From: Cenococcum geophilum 1.58
Taxonomy: Eukaryota; Ascomycota; Dothideomycetes; Gloniales; Gloniaceae
Reading direction: 5' to 3'
NCBI GenBank assembly: GCA_001692895.1
Contig: KV748204.1
Span: forward strand, 1,516,771 to 1,580,770
Length of the DNA stretch: 64,000 bases
Under the pieces are notes generated by a model. That model was not told where the DNA came from, searched no databases, and saw only the letters and a list, made by a program, of their open reading frames with translations. Below, in pieces: positions 48,588-58,718 of this stretch. How positions within the stretch are numbered: position 1 is the stretch's first letter; the number at the start of each line of letters is the position of its first letter. Both the position numbers and the translations under genes were made by a program.

Positions 48588-51500
48588 ATGGCTACGCCTA
48601 TTTTAAATAACTAGAAAGACTCCTTACTACTAGGGGTAGCTAAGTATATAAAACTTATTAATAAAGATTAGGACGAATTTGCCTTTAATATAATAACTTA
48701 TACCGTAAAACAAGTTAACGGCTTTCTCCTACACTATATTATATTCTACCGAAATAGATACTACGCCGATTTACAACTATAGGAGTATTTTAGGGAGGAT
48801 TTTATAGGATGGACTGCTAATACCTAGGCACTTAGCAACGTTAATATTATTTAAGATTTTTAAGACTTTCTCTGTAGGAATAGGGTATATATTACTAAGA
48901 ATAGTAACCTAATTACTAGCAATATTTAGGCCGTTATTACTAGTATAAAAGAACTAATATAGACAGAAGCTAAAATTATATATTAATTACGGAAACCTAA
49001 AAATAACCTATATTCTTTAGAAGGCAACTTTAATTTATATTAAAACCCCTAGAACGCTAACCCCCTACCTAAAGCTGCTCTCCTACCTAGAGGTACTCTC
49101 CTACTTAAAATTGCTCCGCCTCTACCTCCTCTACTCTAGCTAACCGGTAAGCCTTTACTATAAGAAGTTATGAATCTAATAAAGGTATATTTGGATAAAG
49201 AGAAGAAGTTTAAAGGAGAATTATATAATATACTTGGAGCAAAACTATAGGTCTTTTATAACTGTTATAATAAGGTTAAAATTTAACGCTATTAGTACTA
49301 TTACGCTTTCTCTATTATATTAAAGGGATAGGTAGTAACATTCTATTACAACTATATTACGGGTAAAAACTATAACTTTAATATAATGCTTTAGCTTACT
49401 AAAGCCCACTTTAAGACTAATAAGAATCGCTAACTTTATATATCTAAATAGCGGGAGACTACGCTCTAGAGAGTTATTGCTTCTAACCTAATAAAGACTT
49501 ATTTAGAGTGCCTTTAACTACTTTTTAATAAACTTTAGAAAATCTAATATAGCTTTACTAAAACTTACTAAAATAAGAACAGTTTAAGGGACTAGGTTAT
49601 CTTAGCCTACCGTAGTGTTTTTAAGTGTAATTTGGCGCTATATAAATCTGTGGATATATTTAAAGGAGTATATACCAAACTACGCTCTACTATAGGTATT
49701 GTAATACAAATATAAGAACCTTAATAGTTCTATACTAAAAACCCTGCCTAACTAAGTATTCCTAACTAATATAATTATAACTAGACTAACCGAATATATA
49801 GTGGCCGTAGTAGGGAATATAGTAAAGGGTATAATTAACGTTAACTATAAGGCAATTATAGAGGTTCTTATAGAGGTTTATTTCAAAGTAATTGCTAAAA
49901 AAAGTGCTATGTTTATAAGAAGCTAAATTACCAGTTAACTAAACACTCCCTTAATAAGCGAAAAAAGGCATATAATAAGTTCCGTTAGAGTATAAAAAAT
50001 GTTAAAAATTGTAAGGTTACTACGGCCTACTTTTAAAGCTTCCTGGTTTAATATAAAGGCGCAGAAGATCTTAAGGGTAAGGTTAATAAGACTAAATAGC
50101 TCCTTATAGATATAGAAATTAAGGACTACTCTCCTAACTAATACTTTACTAAGTATAGTAAGGTAAATAGTATACAAACCGTCGCTATTTTTAATAACCA
50201 ATCTACGCTCCATTCTATTACGAAGTTAAATATCTTTAATAAGCTAAAGGAGAGTTCCGCGTTTTCCTTTAACAATAGATACTTAGTAAATGTCTTTTAT
50301 AGTATTATGCCAGATATAGGAGCCGTAAGAGTATCTATAGTAGGAGAACCTTAAGTTTGAGCTCTTTAGTAGCTTAATAGCTCTATTTAGATTAACTAAT
50401 TAATAGTAGGCCAATATACGATTCGTTTTGGTAAAGGTACTATAATCTCTCTCGGCACAATTAGGGTTTAAACCCCCTTAGGGTATATTACTTTTTACGT
50501 TGTTTCTACAAATACCCTATTTCTATTTTACATTAAAGATATAAATAAATTAGGTATTAAGCTTAATAACCTTAAGAATATACTTATTTAAGGAGATAAT
50601 TGGGTGCCTGTTATACGCAAGTAGGGTTACCCCTAGTTGCTCCTTTATTAACTAGAAAAGAGTATTACTTAAAGCTATTTAACTAAGTTAGAGTTACGCC
50701 AACTATACCATTATTTTAGCTACCTATCCGTTTATTAATTACTTAGGGTTCTTTAGTAAGTAGGCTATAAAGTTAAGGTTAAGGCAATTAAGCATCTTAT
50801 AAAGTATTACTATTACTACTAAATAAACTAGAAGTCCCCTAGCCGATTTAAGTTTACCCTTAAGGATAACTATAACTTTAACTTCTATATTATTATTAAC
50901 GTTATATATTTTAGCGGCAAACTAGTACTCTAAGTTATTAACTTCTTAACCTCCTTCTAAGCCGCGCGTTTCTTAAAAGATATATTAGCCAGAAACGTAT
51001 AGAATACCCTTTAGTTATACTAGATTAATATTTATTTAGGACCCCCTAATTAAATTATCTATAATGTAAAAAAGAACTTCTTATTTATAGAGTTCCGATA
51101 ATAGATAAAGGTAATAGCAATTAAGGTTAAGGAAGTCCCTATTAAGGTATATAATAGTATTAGAAAAGTAAAGCAATATTATACGCTATTACGCCGCGTA
51201 TATAAGATTATCTCTTTAGAACTAAAGGACGCTAGCGAAAAACTTACCTTATAAATGGCTGTTAAAGCTATTAATAATTCTGCTGGCCTAGATAGACTCG
51301 TACCTACGTTACTAGTCTTTGGCGCCTACCCTTAAATAACTAATAATTCTCTACTATCTCCCTCTATTATATAATAAGCCAAGGCTATTTATAAGGCAAT
51401 AAAGGAGGTGCAATATCTCTATGCTATACGCTAGGTTAATAATATATTAGGAATAAGAAATGGCCTAAACACCTTAACTACGCTTAATCTGCTACTTTAG

Positions 51501-52290
51501 TCTAAAGTATATATATAGCGTAAAAAGGGAGAATAGTTAGGCCCACACTAACTTATTACAATTAATGGTTAAACTTATACTATTTAGATGCCTTATAGAC
51601 CCACTTAATTCTATTTAACTGTTATTAAGCCTTACTATAAAAATAACAATTCTAAGCCTTTACAGGATGCCTTAGAAGATACCCTAGAGGAGAACTATAA
51701 TTAACGTGCTCTAGAAGGCGACTATAATCCCAATATAATTATAGTAGATACGCCACAACTATAACGCGGTAGAGGTCGCCCGAAGGAATTACAAAATCGC
51801 TAATATCTTATTAATTTTAAAGAATAATTTATTACCGCCATTAAGAATAGAGCTAAGTTATTAATAGCCTTTATAACAGCTAAAGAGAAGACTAACTTTA
51901 AGCTCGCAAAATAGCTTTAAAAGGAAGGTCGTATTATAACCCTAGGAGCTCCTTTCTAAGTATCCGACAAGTAGGAGATCGACAGTCTTATTATAAGAGG
52001 AGTCTTTAAATTTAAGAAGTATGACCCTACTAAGTTTAATAAAGTTTGCATCTTTAAGTTAAGGATAGTTAATAAGATTAAGGGTAAGGCTATTCTAAGC
52101 ATACTTCCACATAATTACCTTAAAGGTATAGTTAAAACTAGAGTAGCCGCCTATAGGATTATTACAATTCCACTTAAAGATCTTCTGTTATAGTAGTGTG
52201 TAATTTAGCACCTAGACCTTGTTATTTTGCCTTAGGAGTTCTTAATTATTAAGGGTATAGTCCTTATTACTAGTAGGAACTTACCCCTAA
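48588..52290 (+). pseudogene. Copia-C gag-pol relic, truncated in RT
   Basis: The ATG at 48588 begins MATPILNN-KDSLLLG. A gag region follows, then a knuckle-like CYVYKKLNYQLTKH near 49900, protease-like text near 50290, integrase (about 50680-51400: YYYYQMN-KSPSRFKFTLKD, NSAGLDRLVPTLLVFGAYP) and the start of RT (about 51960-52290: IIRGVFKFKKYDPTKFNKV, TRVAAYRII). RNase H is absent. The frame is riddled with stops at Trp/Gln positions. It is a Ty1/Copia polyprotein related to, but distinct from, Copia-B. Confidence 0.8.
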
Positions 52291-52300
52291 GTTAACCCAA

Positions 52301-52427
52301 TATTTGTGCCTCATTTTCTTCACATATTTTCACTATTCGTCAAACACGATAGACCTTACAATAAACTTGTTCAGTAGTACGAGATTGTCCTTCTATGCCC
52401 GCGGCGCGGTGCCATAACATAGACAAT
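52301..52427. other. Short GC-normal stretch at the repeat/host boundary
   Basis: Base composition changes here from TA-rich repeat to ordinary DNA with normal CA/TG content. It probably holds the remnant promoter of the F-box-like pseudogene. No discrete motif was recognised. Confidence 0.4.
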
Positions 52428-53470
52428 ATGAACGTTCAACTTGCAGCAATTCCTCCAGAAATTATCGAATGCGTGGCACAAAATCTTCAGCTAGCTGAGC
52501 TGCGCTTCTTACGATTGACTTGAAAAGCGCTTGCAGAAATGTCGTCTTACTATTTCGGACACACCTACTGTACCAAAGTCACCACAAATCTATCACTCGC
52601 GAGTATACGAAAGCTAGACGACCTCTCAAGATCTACATGTAAAAGTCTTTCGGCTAGACTGGGATAAAGAAGCAGGGCGTGGACTTATTTGGGACCGGGA
52701 CGCTTCCAAATCTGTACTCCCCGGCTTACCAGTCATACAACAAGTACGCGATAGTATTCTTCGATTTGCCAACTGCCGATCTATTTACGTTGGAGCCCCA
52801 TACGAATATGACCATATGGTCTCTCCAAGGATAGATGCGATTGGATGCAGCGATTTACCTGGACTCGGCTTTATTCTTATTGCGGAAACCGGCTTACCAC
52901 TTGAGACATTTCATATTAAATTTGGGTCAGATACTAATGGTAATTGAGTCAAAATTAGTCAAATTCACTCGGAACAAATTAGGAGGCCAACATTCAAGAG
53001 AGCATTGTCCAACCTTAAGGAGCTGTCGCCGAGGCTCTATATTGACGATGGTCATTGCGATTGGACTTGGAATTTAGTATCGGAAGCGGCACATTTGCAA
53101 AAGCTTGATTGGAAAGTTGAACTTTTTGAGCCTTTCTATTTCGAGCCAATTGGCCTATCCCATATCCAGGAATTGATATTTCAGCATGTGCCTTTTCGGA
53201 GACGAACCTGACTGAGCTTCTACTACAGTGTCGCCATCGCCTTCGATCCCTTACGTTCTTTCAAATCAGGCTGGATCGAAGCTGGCGAGGCATCTTTCAG
53301 TACTTGCAGGACTTCGACAACCTCGAAAGCATCTCCTTTCACTTTCTCAAGTTGGGCAGTGGCAGGCGCAGACCTTGTGCCTTCTCTGGTCTGGACGATG
53401 GCGTAGAAGCAGACTTGCTGATAAGCAAGCAAGCAAGCAAAACACCCCTCTGCTTGCTTAATTACCCGAT
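52428..53470 (+). pseudogene. Broken F-box-like gene
   Basis: The ATG at 52428 gives MNVQLAAIPPEIIECVAQNL and then LRFLRLT, the start of an F-box domain (Skp1-binding adaptor of SCF ubiquitin ligases), but TGA at 52521 stops it. The frame resumes (KALAEMSSYYFGHTY), shifts near 52630 (HVKVFRLDWDKEAGRGLIWD), meets a second TGA at 52945, continues (RALSNLKELSPRLYIDDG), and shifts again near 53200 (NLTELLLQCRHRLRSLTFF). Composition is host-like, so the damage is not simply dense RIP. The C-terminal half resembles the poorly conserved tails of fungal F-box proteins; no substrate can be named. A gene model with introns avoiding every lesion was not found. Confidence 0.7.
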
Positions 53471-53515
53471 TTAGAAGCCCTCTGCTTGCTTGCTTGCTTG
53501 TTAATTACTTGCCAA
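53420..53515. repeat. CAAG/CTTG microsatellite in inverted arrangement
   Basis: A run of AAGC/CAAG units (about 53423-53440) is followed by CTTG runs at about 53450-53460 and 53481-53502. The opposite-polarity runs could pair as a hairpin. The segment CCTCTGCTTGCTT followed by AATTA or GCTTG occurs twice as a direct repeat. Confidence 0.75.
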
Positions 53516-55090
53516 GATAGTATAGAATTTGAAGTTCTATAGAATTTAAAGTTTTATAGAAAATCCGCCATGGCTTCGCCTAGTAGCAGTATCTTGCCTA
53601 CTAAGCTCCTCCACTATTAATTAATTGTAGTATAAGGTATAAGCTTATTTGCGCGGCTTAAAGGTAGTTTATAAGGTAGACGCGGTTAAGGCAGTGCGTA
53701 GATCGCGATCTTGGCGTAGTATAGAGGATTGGGAGAGATCTGCAAGTATTACCATACAAGCAGCCAACATTGATTGAGCTCTCTCATTATTTGGCTCAAT
53801 TTCCAACATTGATTCAAGTGAAGCAATCATAGCCTTTTGCATACGTATATCTGCTCTAATCTTGTAGCAGAGGAAGGAGGTGTAGCAGCTGTCCCTTTAT
53901 TAGCTATTAGCTTTATATAAATTAATAGACTTACTACCTTCTCTAGCGGCCTTTTTATAACCTATCTTCTTCTAAGAACGCGTGCATTATAGAGCAGCAA
54001 TTATTATTGGCTGTAGCCTAAATTAATAAGGCTCTAGTAGATTACTAGCTTTACTAAATCCAAGCTTATAATCCAAGCTTATAGCTAGTATAGTTAGTAT
54101 ATTAAAAGCGAACTAGGTAAGGTGTAGAAACTTAATTTATATCTACTATTAGTACTTAATTAGATCCTAGGCCAATAGGTGTTCCTTTAATAGAGGATTA
54201 AGCAACTTCTACTATATATACTTATTCTTATAGACTATCTAGCTTAGTATTAAGGCACTAGAGTAGGCATTAATATAGCTATTACGGCCAGCGGAGGCTC
54301 ATACGCACTTTAGATATAGTGCCTTTAGTTCTGCTAATAAAGGTAGTAAATAATCTTTATACTAAAGCTAGAGAGTTTAAAAGGTAGTATTGCCGCTAAT
54401 AATCTAATTAGGCCGATCCTTCTATGTATTCTAGTAGAAGCGCTTAAAATAAGAATATAAAAGGACTACTGCATAATATACTAGAGTATTATTAAGCTTA
54501 AGGTAGTAGTTATTTAGCTTTACCTAGGCCGCGTTAAGATTAATTATAAAATAATTCTCTATAGCTTCTTAATTTGGATAGTCCTCTATTATAGCTTTAG
54601 CAATATAATCCTTCTTTTCTTTAAAGACTATAAGCAGCTAATTAAACATAAGAATGACCTTCTAAATCGCGCTATATTTACTAGCCTTGCCTCTGCCTTT
54701 TACTAAGCTTATAGCTTCTTTAAGAGGGCTAAAGATCTCCATATATTTATTAATAATTAACTAATTATATACATTTAAGCCGCTAACGGCGATATAGCGG
54801 CAAGGCTTAGGTACCTCCTTGCCTTTAGATCTAAGGGAGGCCGTTTCCTTTTTATACTTTATAATCTGGTACTAAGTAAACAAATTAAGAGACGCTTAAA
54901 GCTTAGTAGCTTATTTAAAGGCAGTATAGTAGCTATTCTAGTGGGTCTTAACAGGCTTAATAAGCTACTTAATTTAGAAGCCTTTCTATAGAAGTATGTT
55001 CTTATTAACTTAATATTGCTTAAATAGCTATATAAGCTAAGGCGTATTAATTAAATTAATAAGGTTATAAAGTGTTCTAAGTGGTCCTTC
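53516..55090 (-). pseudogene. hAT-family transposase relic
   Basis: On the minus strand a frame near 54740-54300 reads MEIFSPLKEAISLVKGRGKASKYSAI, VILMFN, NYFIINLNAA-VKLNNYYLKL and NTLVYYAVVLLYSYFKRFY, the pattern of the hAT catalytic core. Further on, at about 54110-53960, FAFNILTILAIS--YKLGFSKASNLLEP and KAARESS match the C-terminal dimerisation region. TAG/TAA stops at Trp positions show RIP-type damage. Terminal inverted repeats and an 8-bp duplication were sought but not recognised, so element ends are approximate. Confidence 0.7.
53669..53842 (-). other. Small undamaged reading frame inside the hAT relic
   Basis: A 57-codon frame from ATG 53842 to TAA 53669 reads MQKAMIASLESMLEIEPN, then ERAQSMLAACMVILADL and ends TALTASTL. 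Unlike its surroundings it keeps CA and TG dinucleotides. It may be the C-terminal end of the transposase or a captured host fragment. I do not recognise the sequence, and expression is not implied. Confidence 0.4.
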
Positions 55091-55198
55091 CTTCCACTAC
55101 TACTCTAGGAACTCTTTTTCTTCCAGTATATTTGCATTCTTATTTTTAAAAGCTTCTTTATTTTTACTAAACAAACCTTTGTTATTCTCTTTTGAATT
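55091..55198 (+). promoter_or_regulatory. Upstream region of the ankyrin gene
   Basis: About 108 bp between the hAT relic and the ATG at 55199, pyrimidine-rich (CTTTTTCTTCC, TTGTTATTCTCTTTTG), as is common just upstream of fungal start codons. No TATA box was identified. Confidence 0.35.
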
Positions 55199-56094
55199 AT
55201 GAGTCACACTACGAACGATCCCCTTCTGCGCGCAGCAAACGACGCTTGTCAAGCTGAACGCCTCCAAGAGGCCCAGTCTTTGCTGGATCGGTGGTTTCTC
55301 GGTACCCCAGAATATGCAACCATCGCTGGCAGCGCATCCCTCAAAAGCCACGCTTGTCAACTGCAACTCGAATCTGCAGCCGAAAATGGCTACGCGCCCT
55401 TGGTTGGGTTTCTTCTCAACCACAACGCTGAAATCAATGAGCGTGCTGTTTACGCCGCACACCAGAGCGGTTCAATAGACGTGTTTCAGGAATTCCTAGA
55501 CCACGGGTGGGACATAAATGGGAGGCCGGAAATGACGAGTATCAAGTATGGAAAGATCACCTTCGACTCCCCATAGTCGCTGACGTTGACGGGGTGCACA
55601 GCTCTGCGGTCAGTAACAATAACGCCACGCTAGTAGACTGGCATCTCTCCCACGGCGCTAATCCGGATCTGCACACGGGTCCTGGTGGAGATCCGCTTAC
55701 TCGAGCTGCGGTAAACGGCATGTTCGGAATTGTGCAGGCTCTCGTGGAACATGGAGCGACGCTGCAGAACACGGAGGCATTGGTGGCAGCATCGGCAAAC
55801 ACCGACAGGTCTCAAGAGGCGATTAAGATAATGACGTACCTGCTGGATGCTGGGGTGGATATCAATTACGTTGAGAAGACGAAGGTGAAGGATCCAATAT
55901 ATGAGTTGCTCTTCGCAGGAACAGCGTTGCATCGGGGGGTCGAAATGGAAGACGCAGAGCGTGTCCAATTGCTTCTAAGACGCGGGGCGGATCCAAACAT
56001 CACAGGCCGGCACGGGAAGACTCCTCTAGAAACTGCGGAGCTATGTAAATTGTCTCACATGGTTAAAATTCTCCGGGCCCACGGCAAAACCTGA
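55199..56094 (+). CDS. Ankyrin-repeat protein, two exons, 279 aa
   Basis: Exons 55199-55545 and 55602-56094. The 56-nt intron starts GTATGG, has a GCTGACG branch-like site and ends GCACAG. Without splicing the frame meets TAG at 55574; with it, repeats join smoothly (MTSI/NSAVSNNNATLVDW). The 840 nt encode 279 aa made of ankyrin-type helix pairs from about residue 8 to the end: LESAAENGYAPLVGFLLNHNAEIN, YAAHQSGSIDVFQEFLDHGWDIN, LTRAAVNGMFGIVQALVEHG, MTYLLDAGVDIN, RVQLLLRRGADPNITGRHGKTPL. No signal peptide, membrane span or catalytic domain is seen, so it is probably a cytosolic or nuclear protein-binding scaffold; partners are unknown. Codon and base composition are host-like even though it sits between RIP-damaged transposons. 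Small fungal ankyrin proteins of this kind are numerous and often lineage-specific. Confidence 0.8.
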
Positions 56095-56288
56095 TAGATT
56101 TCATGGGTAATTATTACGTTAGAATGGTTTCAAAGTGTATACATTAAGACTTTAAAGTTGTGTCCATTTGGAGTATATAGTAAGGTGCAAGTATTAGGAG
56201 ATGTAGGTTTTCAATCCACATCCGTGTATACTTTAAATGTTAAGTGCTTTGTATATACCTCTTTCAAGTGTAGTGGAGAATTGGACGC
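56095..56288. other. Intergenic: 3' flank of the ankyrin gene
   Basis: AT-moderate non-coding DNA with no recognised motif. It ends at the inverted repeat of the mariner-type element. Confidence 0.4.
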
Positions 56289-57754
56289 CTCTACGTAGCC
56301 GAAATAAGTGTCGGTTTGGGGCACGTGCGCACCCACCAAAATCATACTTCACGATCACAATACCACAATACAGCCAAATCAATTCAATATCGAGTCATCT
56401 GCCCGTCGGCCCTAATGCACTCATGTAGGCGCTTCGTGTACCAGCTGTACATCTCTGCAATCTTCTCCTGATCCACTTGGTTCTCCTAAACATCTATAAA
56501 ACGCTCCAATGCTGTGTCCTCTTCCACGCGCTTTAAATGGAATTTCTTCTTAATAGGATGGGCTAAGGACTCTATAATTAATAGATCTGGTAATAAACTA
56601 GATAATGTTAGAAGCTTTAAGTCCTATTCCTTTGCCTAGGCTAAAGACTCCCTTAATTTATACGCTGAATCTGTATCCTGGTATAAAGTAATTCCCTTAA
56701 TATTAAACTTTAAAAGAAGCTATAGCAATACCTGCTCGGTATAGGCTTTTAAGTTTATTTTACTTACCTAGTTATCCACCTTATATAAGAAGAACTTCTT
56801 CTAGGTCTTGCTAATAACAATAAAGACATTAAACAGTTTAAAATGCTTCTTCTCTTAGGCCTTCTCCTTTTTATCCTTTTTAGTAACCCCCTTCTTCCTA
56901 TAAATATTCTGTGGTAAATAGCGGTAAAGATTACTACTTCTTCTCTTAATTTTATGGGTTTCTTTAGCACCTAAACCAAAGTGATATTTATTACAAAAAG
57001 CAATATTATTTCAGTCCTTAGGATGGGGTCTTTCTTCTAGCTGTAAATAGCACCAATTCTTTCTTCTATCTGCCTGCTCCGGGTTAAGCCACTTCTCTTC
57101 TTCTATCTTTGCATTAATATACCCTTTATCCTTTTTTATAGCTCTTTAATTTAGCTTATTTCCAAGAGGTTGGCGACCTGTTCTTTAAGCTAGAACCATT
57201 AAAAGATCTTTATAATTTAGGGCCTTTTAAATAATAGTCTGCTATAGGGCTGATTTTAAGTCTTAATTAAGATTGGGGTCGTCTAAATACACGGTAATAG
57301 CGTGGGTGTCTTCCTTTATAAGAGCTCGATTTCTCCCTCTTATTTCTAGCCTAGAATTATATATAGTTCTGTATTGCTTTAAGGCCATAATACGTTGCTA
57401 AGAGCGCTCTATAATTCTAATAGCCTACTATATAATAGCTGGAGGAATAGCCTTACCCAGTAATTGGCTAAAGATTTTGGCGTAGAGAACTCCTATACGT
57501 GGAGGAGTCTTTAGATACTTATTTTCCCTAGCGTTGTAGTATAATTCTGGGGGTGGGGTAAAGTGTTTTGCCCGCATCTTTTGGGATGCAGGCTCCTTGG
57601 TAACTCAGGTCATAATTAGTAATTATGGCGAACGAATTTGGGTGCGAAATGGTGGTGTTGTGAGGTTTGTTATGATTGTGAGGCATGCTCAGGGGGCTTT
57701 GTTTGGGTGGGGCGCGCACGTGCCCCAAACCGACACTTATTTCGGCTACGTAGA
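56289..57754 (-). mobile_element. Tc1/mariner-superfamily element with long inverted ends
   Basis: The ends carry inverted repeats of about 45 bp: the left reads CTACGTAGCCGAAATAAG from 56291 and continues GGTTTGGGGCACGTGCGC; the right is its reverse complement, ending GGCTACGTAG at 57753. The terminal CTACGTAG is itself palindromic, so the TA target duplication could be 56292-56293/57751-57752 or the inner pair. Alternatively, GGACGC occurs on both flanks (56283-56288 and 57755-57760). Total length is about 1.46 kb with one transposase frame. The ends are GC-normal while the middle is RIP-damaged. Confidence 0.85.
56384..57577 (-). pseudogene. DDE transposase of the mariner-type element
   Basis: ATG 57577 (MRAKHFTPPPELYYNAREN) to TGA 56384 is 1194 nt, exactly 398 codons, so there is no net frameshift; only in-frame stops break it. 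N-terminal part: PRIGVLYAKIFSQLLGKA, likely the DNA-binding region. Middle: KWLNPEQADRRKNWCYLQL and KYHFGLG. Catalytic core: HFKLFNVFIVISK, LKAYTEQVL, ITLYQDTDSAYKLRESL (second catalytic Asp, DxDSA context) and IIESLAHPIKKKFHLKR (third acidic position E). C-terminus: MYSWYTKRLHECIRADGQM. The pattern fits fungal DDE-superfamily (Tc1/mariner-type) transposases. Stops fall at Trp/Gln positions. Confidence 0.8.
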
Positions 57755-57824
57755 GGACGCTAAACAATGCCCATTTTCTTTGCTCACAAAAAGTGAATCT
57801 TCCTCCCGTGTGCCTGGAGTAACC

Positions 57825-57950
57825 TAAAAGGATAGAGAACTAAAAAGAATTTATAAGATACTAAAGAGCTTTTAGGTATAAAGAATTCTAAAAGCATAGC
57901 TAGAAAATCTATAGGTGGATATATATAAAAATTAAAAAGCAAAGTATTTT
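57825..57950 (+). repeat. Orphan fragment of Gypsy-A pol, about 125 bp
   Basis: It matches Gypsy-A copy 3 at about 29245-29365, including an almost unchanged 50-base core around AGCTTTTAGGTATAAAGAATTC. In the element this piece lies between RNase H and integrase. Here it has no LTR or other element sequence beside it. It is RIP-mutated and sits in GC-normal DNA. Confidence 0.85.
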
Positions 57951-58718
57951 GGTACTGTAACGTGTCCCGCTCCACGTCGCCATACGGCAAAAAAGACAGA
58001 GAGTACTCGCGAACTTGCGCGGCTCTTGCGGGATCTAATGTATATGCTCTTACAGGCACGAAGACGCGTCTTGGTGCTGGTGGGGTGGCCGGATGAGCAG
58101 TGAAACACGTTAGTACGGGTGCTAGAATCACGTTCTATTAATGCAGGACTACAGACTTTTGCTTTCTAATCCCGGTGGAGATTCGAATTATTGTTGACGA
58201 GCGTCTAAGATGCCTTTCTGTCACCAGAGGCGTCCAAACGCAATGCGGATCTTAAGCTACCAGAGGCAGAATTCACGAGACCAGAATCGTCAATTCAAAC
58301 AGCCAGCAATGTAGCCATGAATGCTGGCTAGGTATCCCATGCTCCGTTAAGGTGTGCACGTAATTTGGTTTCCTATTTACACCATGGTGGATGATTTTGA
58401 GTGTTTCAGAAGAATATATGAGCCCTTCTATCTTTAGCTTTGGCATACTTCAAGGGCTGGTATAAAGTCCATATGGTGTGATACGGACTGAACGAGTGGA
58501 GTATCACGCGTTTACGCTTTCATCAAACTGCGCATGTAACAGCAAAACAAGTCGGAGCAAAAAGTCATAACGGTTGATGTTACAACACGAAACCTGTCTA
58601 TCCAACACCCACATCCCAGCACAGCCAACAGCGCTACAAAGAAAATCGATGTCATGCGCCTGATACTATACATAACATGTCGGCGCCATCAAAATGCCCG
58701 TTATATACATTTTTTACT
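57951..58718. other. Intergenic between orphan fragment and mdv1 3' end
   Basis: GC-normal DNA. It opens with TGTAACGTGTCCCGCTCC at 57956, which resembles the 5' end of an LTR; no partner is present, so this is only a possibility. The remainder (about 58140-58718) should contain the 3' UTR of mdv1. No coding region is supported. Confidence 0.4.

Larger units (their letters stand above)
48010..52300 (+). mobile_element. Copia-C, 3'-truncated
   Basis: It begins with a 221-bp LTR (48010-48230) identical in length to the solo LTR at 1677-1897, followed by a leader and a gag-pol frame from 48588. No RNase H or 3' LTR is found: RIP-type sequence stops near 52300, where host-like DNA begins. The end is approximate. 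Confidence 0.8.

Noticed and set aside
49935-50213. Minus-strand frame of 92 codons inside Copia-C
   Set aside because: It is antisense to the gag-pol frame in RIP-mutated DNA, shows no recognisable motif, and stop-poor antisense frames are expected when stops accumulate on the other strand.
1-52300. CRISPR-like or other prokaryotic repeat-spacer array
   Set aside because: Repeats here are LTRs, transposon bodies and short tandems. The organism is a fungus, and no regular repeat-spacer pattern exists.
1-52300. Centromere
   Set aside because: An AT-rich RIP-mutated retrotransposon block would fit, but it fits ordinary repeat islands equally well; sequence alone cannot decide.
55507-55601. 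Frameshift in the ankyrin gene
   Set aside because: A 56-nt intron with GT, GCTGACG branch-like site and AG explains the frame change better than mutation.
55557-55968. Minus-strand frames over the ankyrin gene
   Set aside because: They are antisense to a well-supported spliced gene, with no motif.
57784-58131. Minus-strand frame of 115 codons
   Set aside because: It runs through the orphan Gypsy-A fragment and adjoining non-coding DNA, with low-complexity content and no family resemblance.
57956-58140. LTR beginning TGTAACGTGTCCCGC
   Set aside because: It resembles an LTR start, but without a second copy, an end or a duplication it cannot be supported as a feature.
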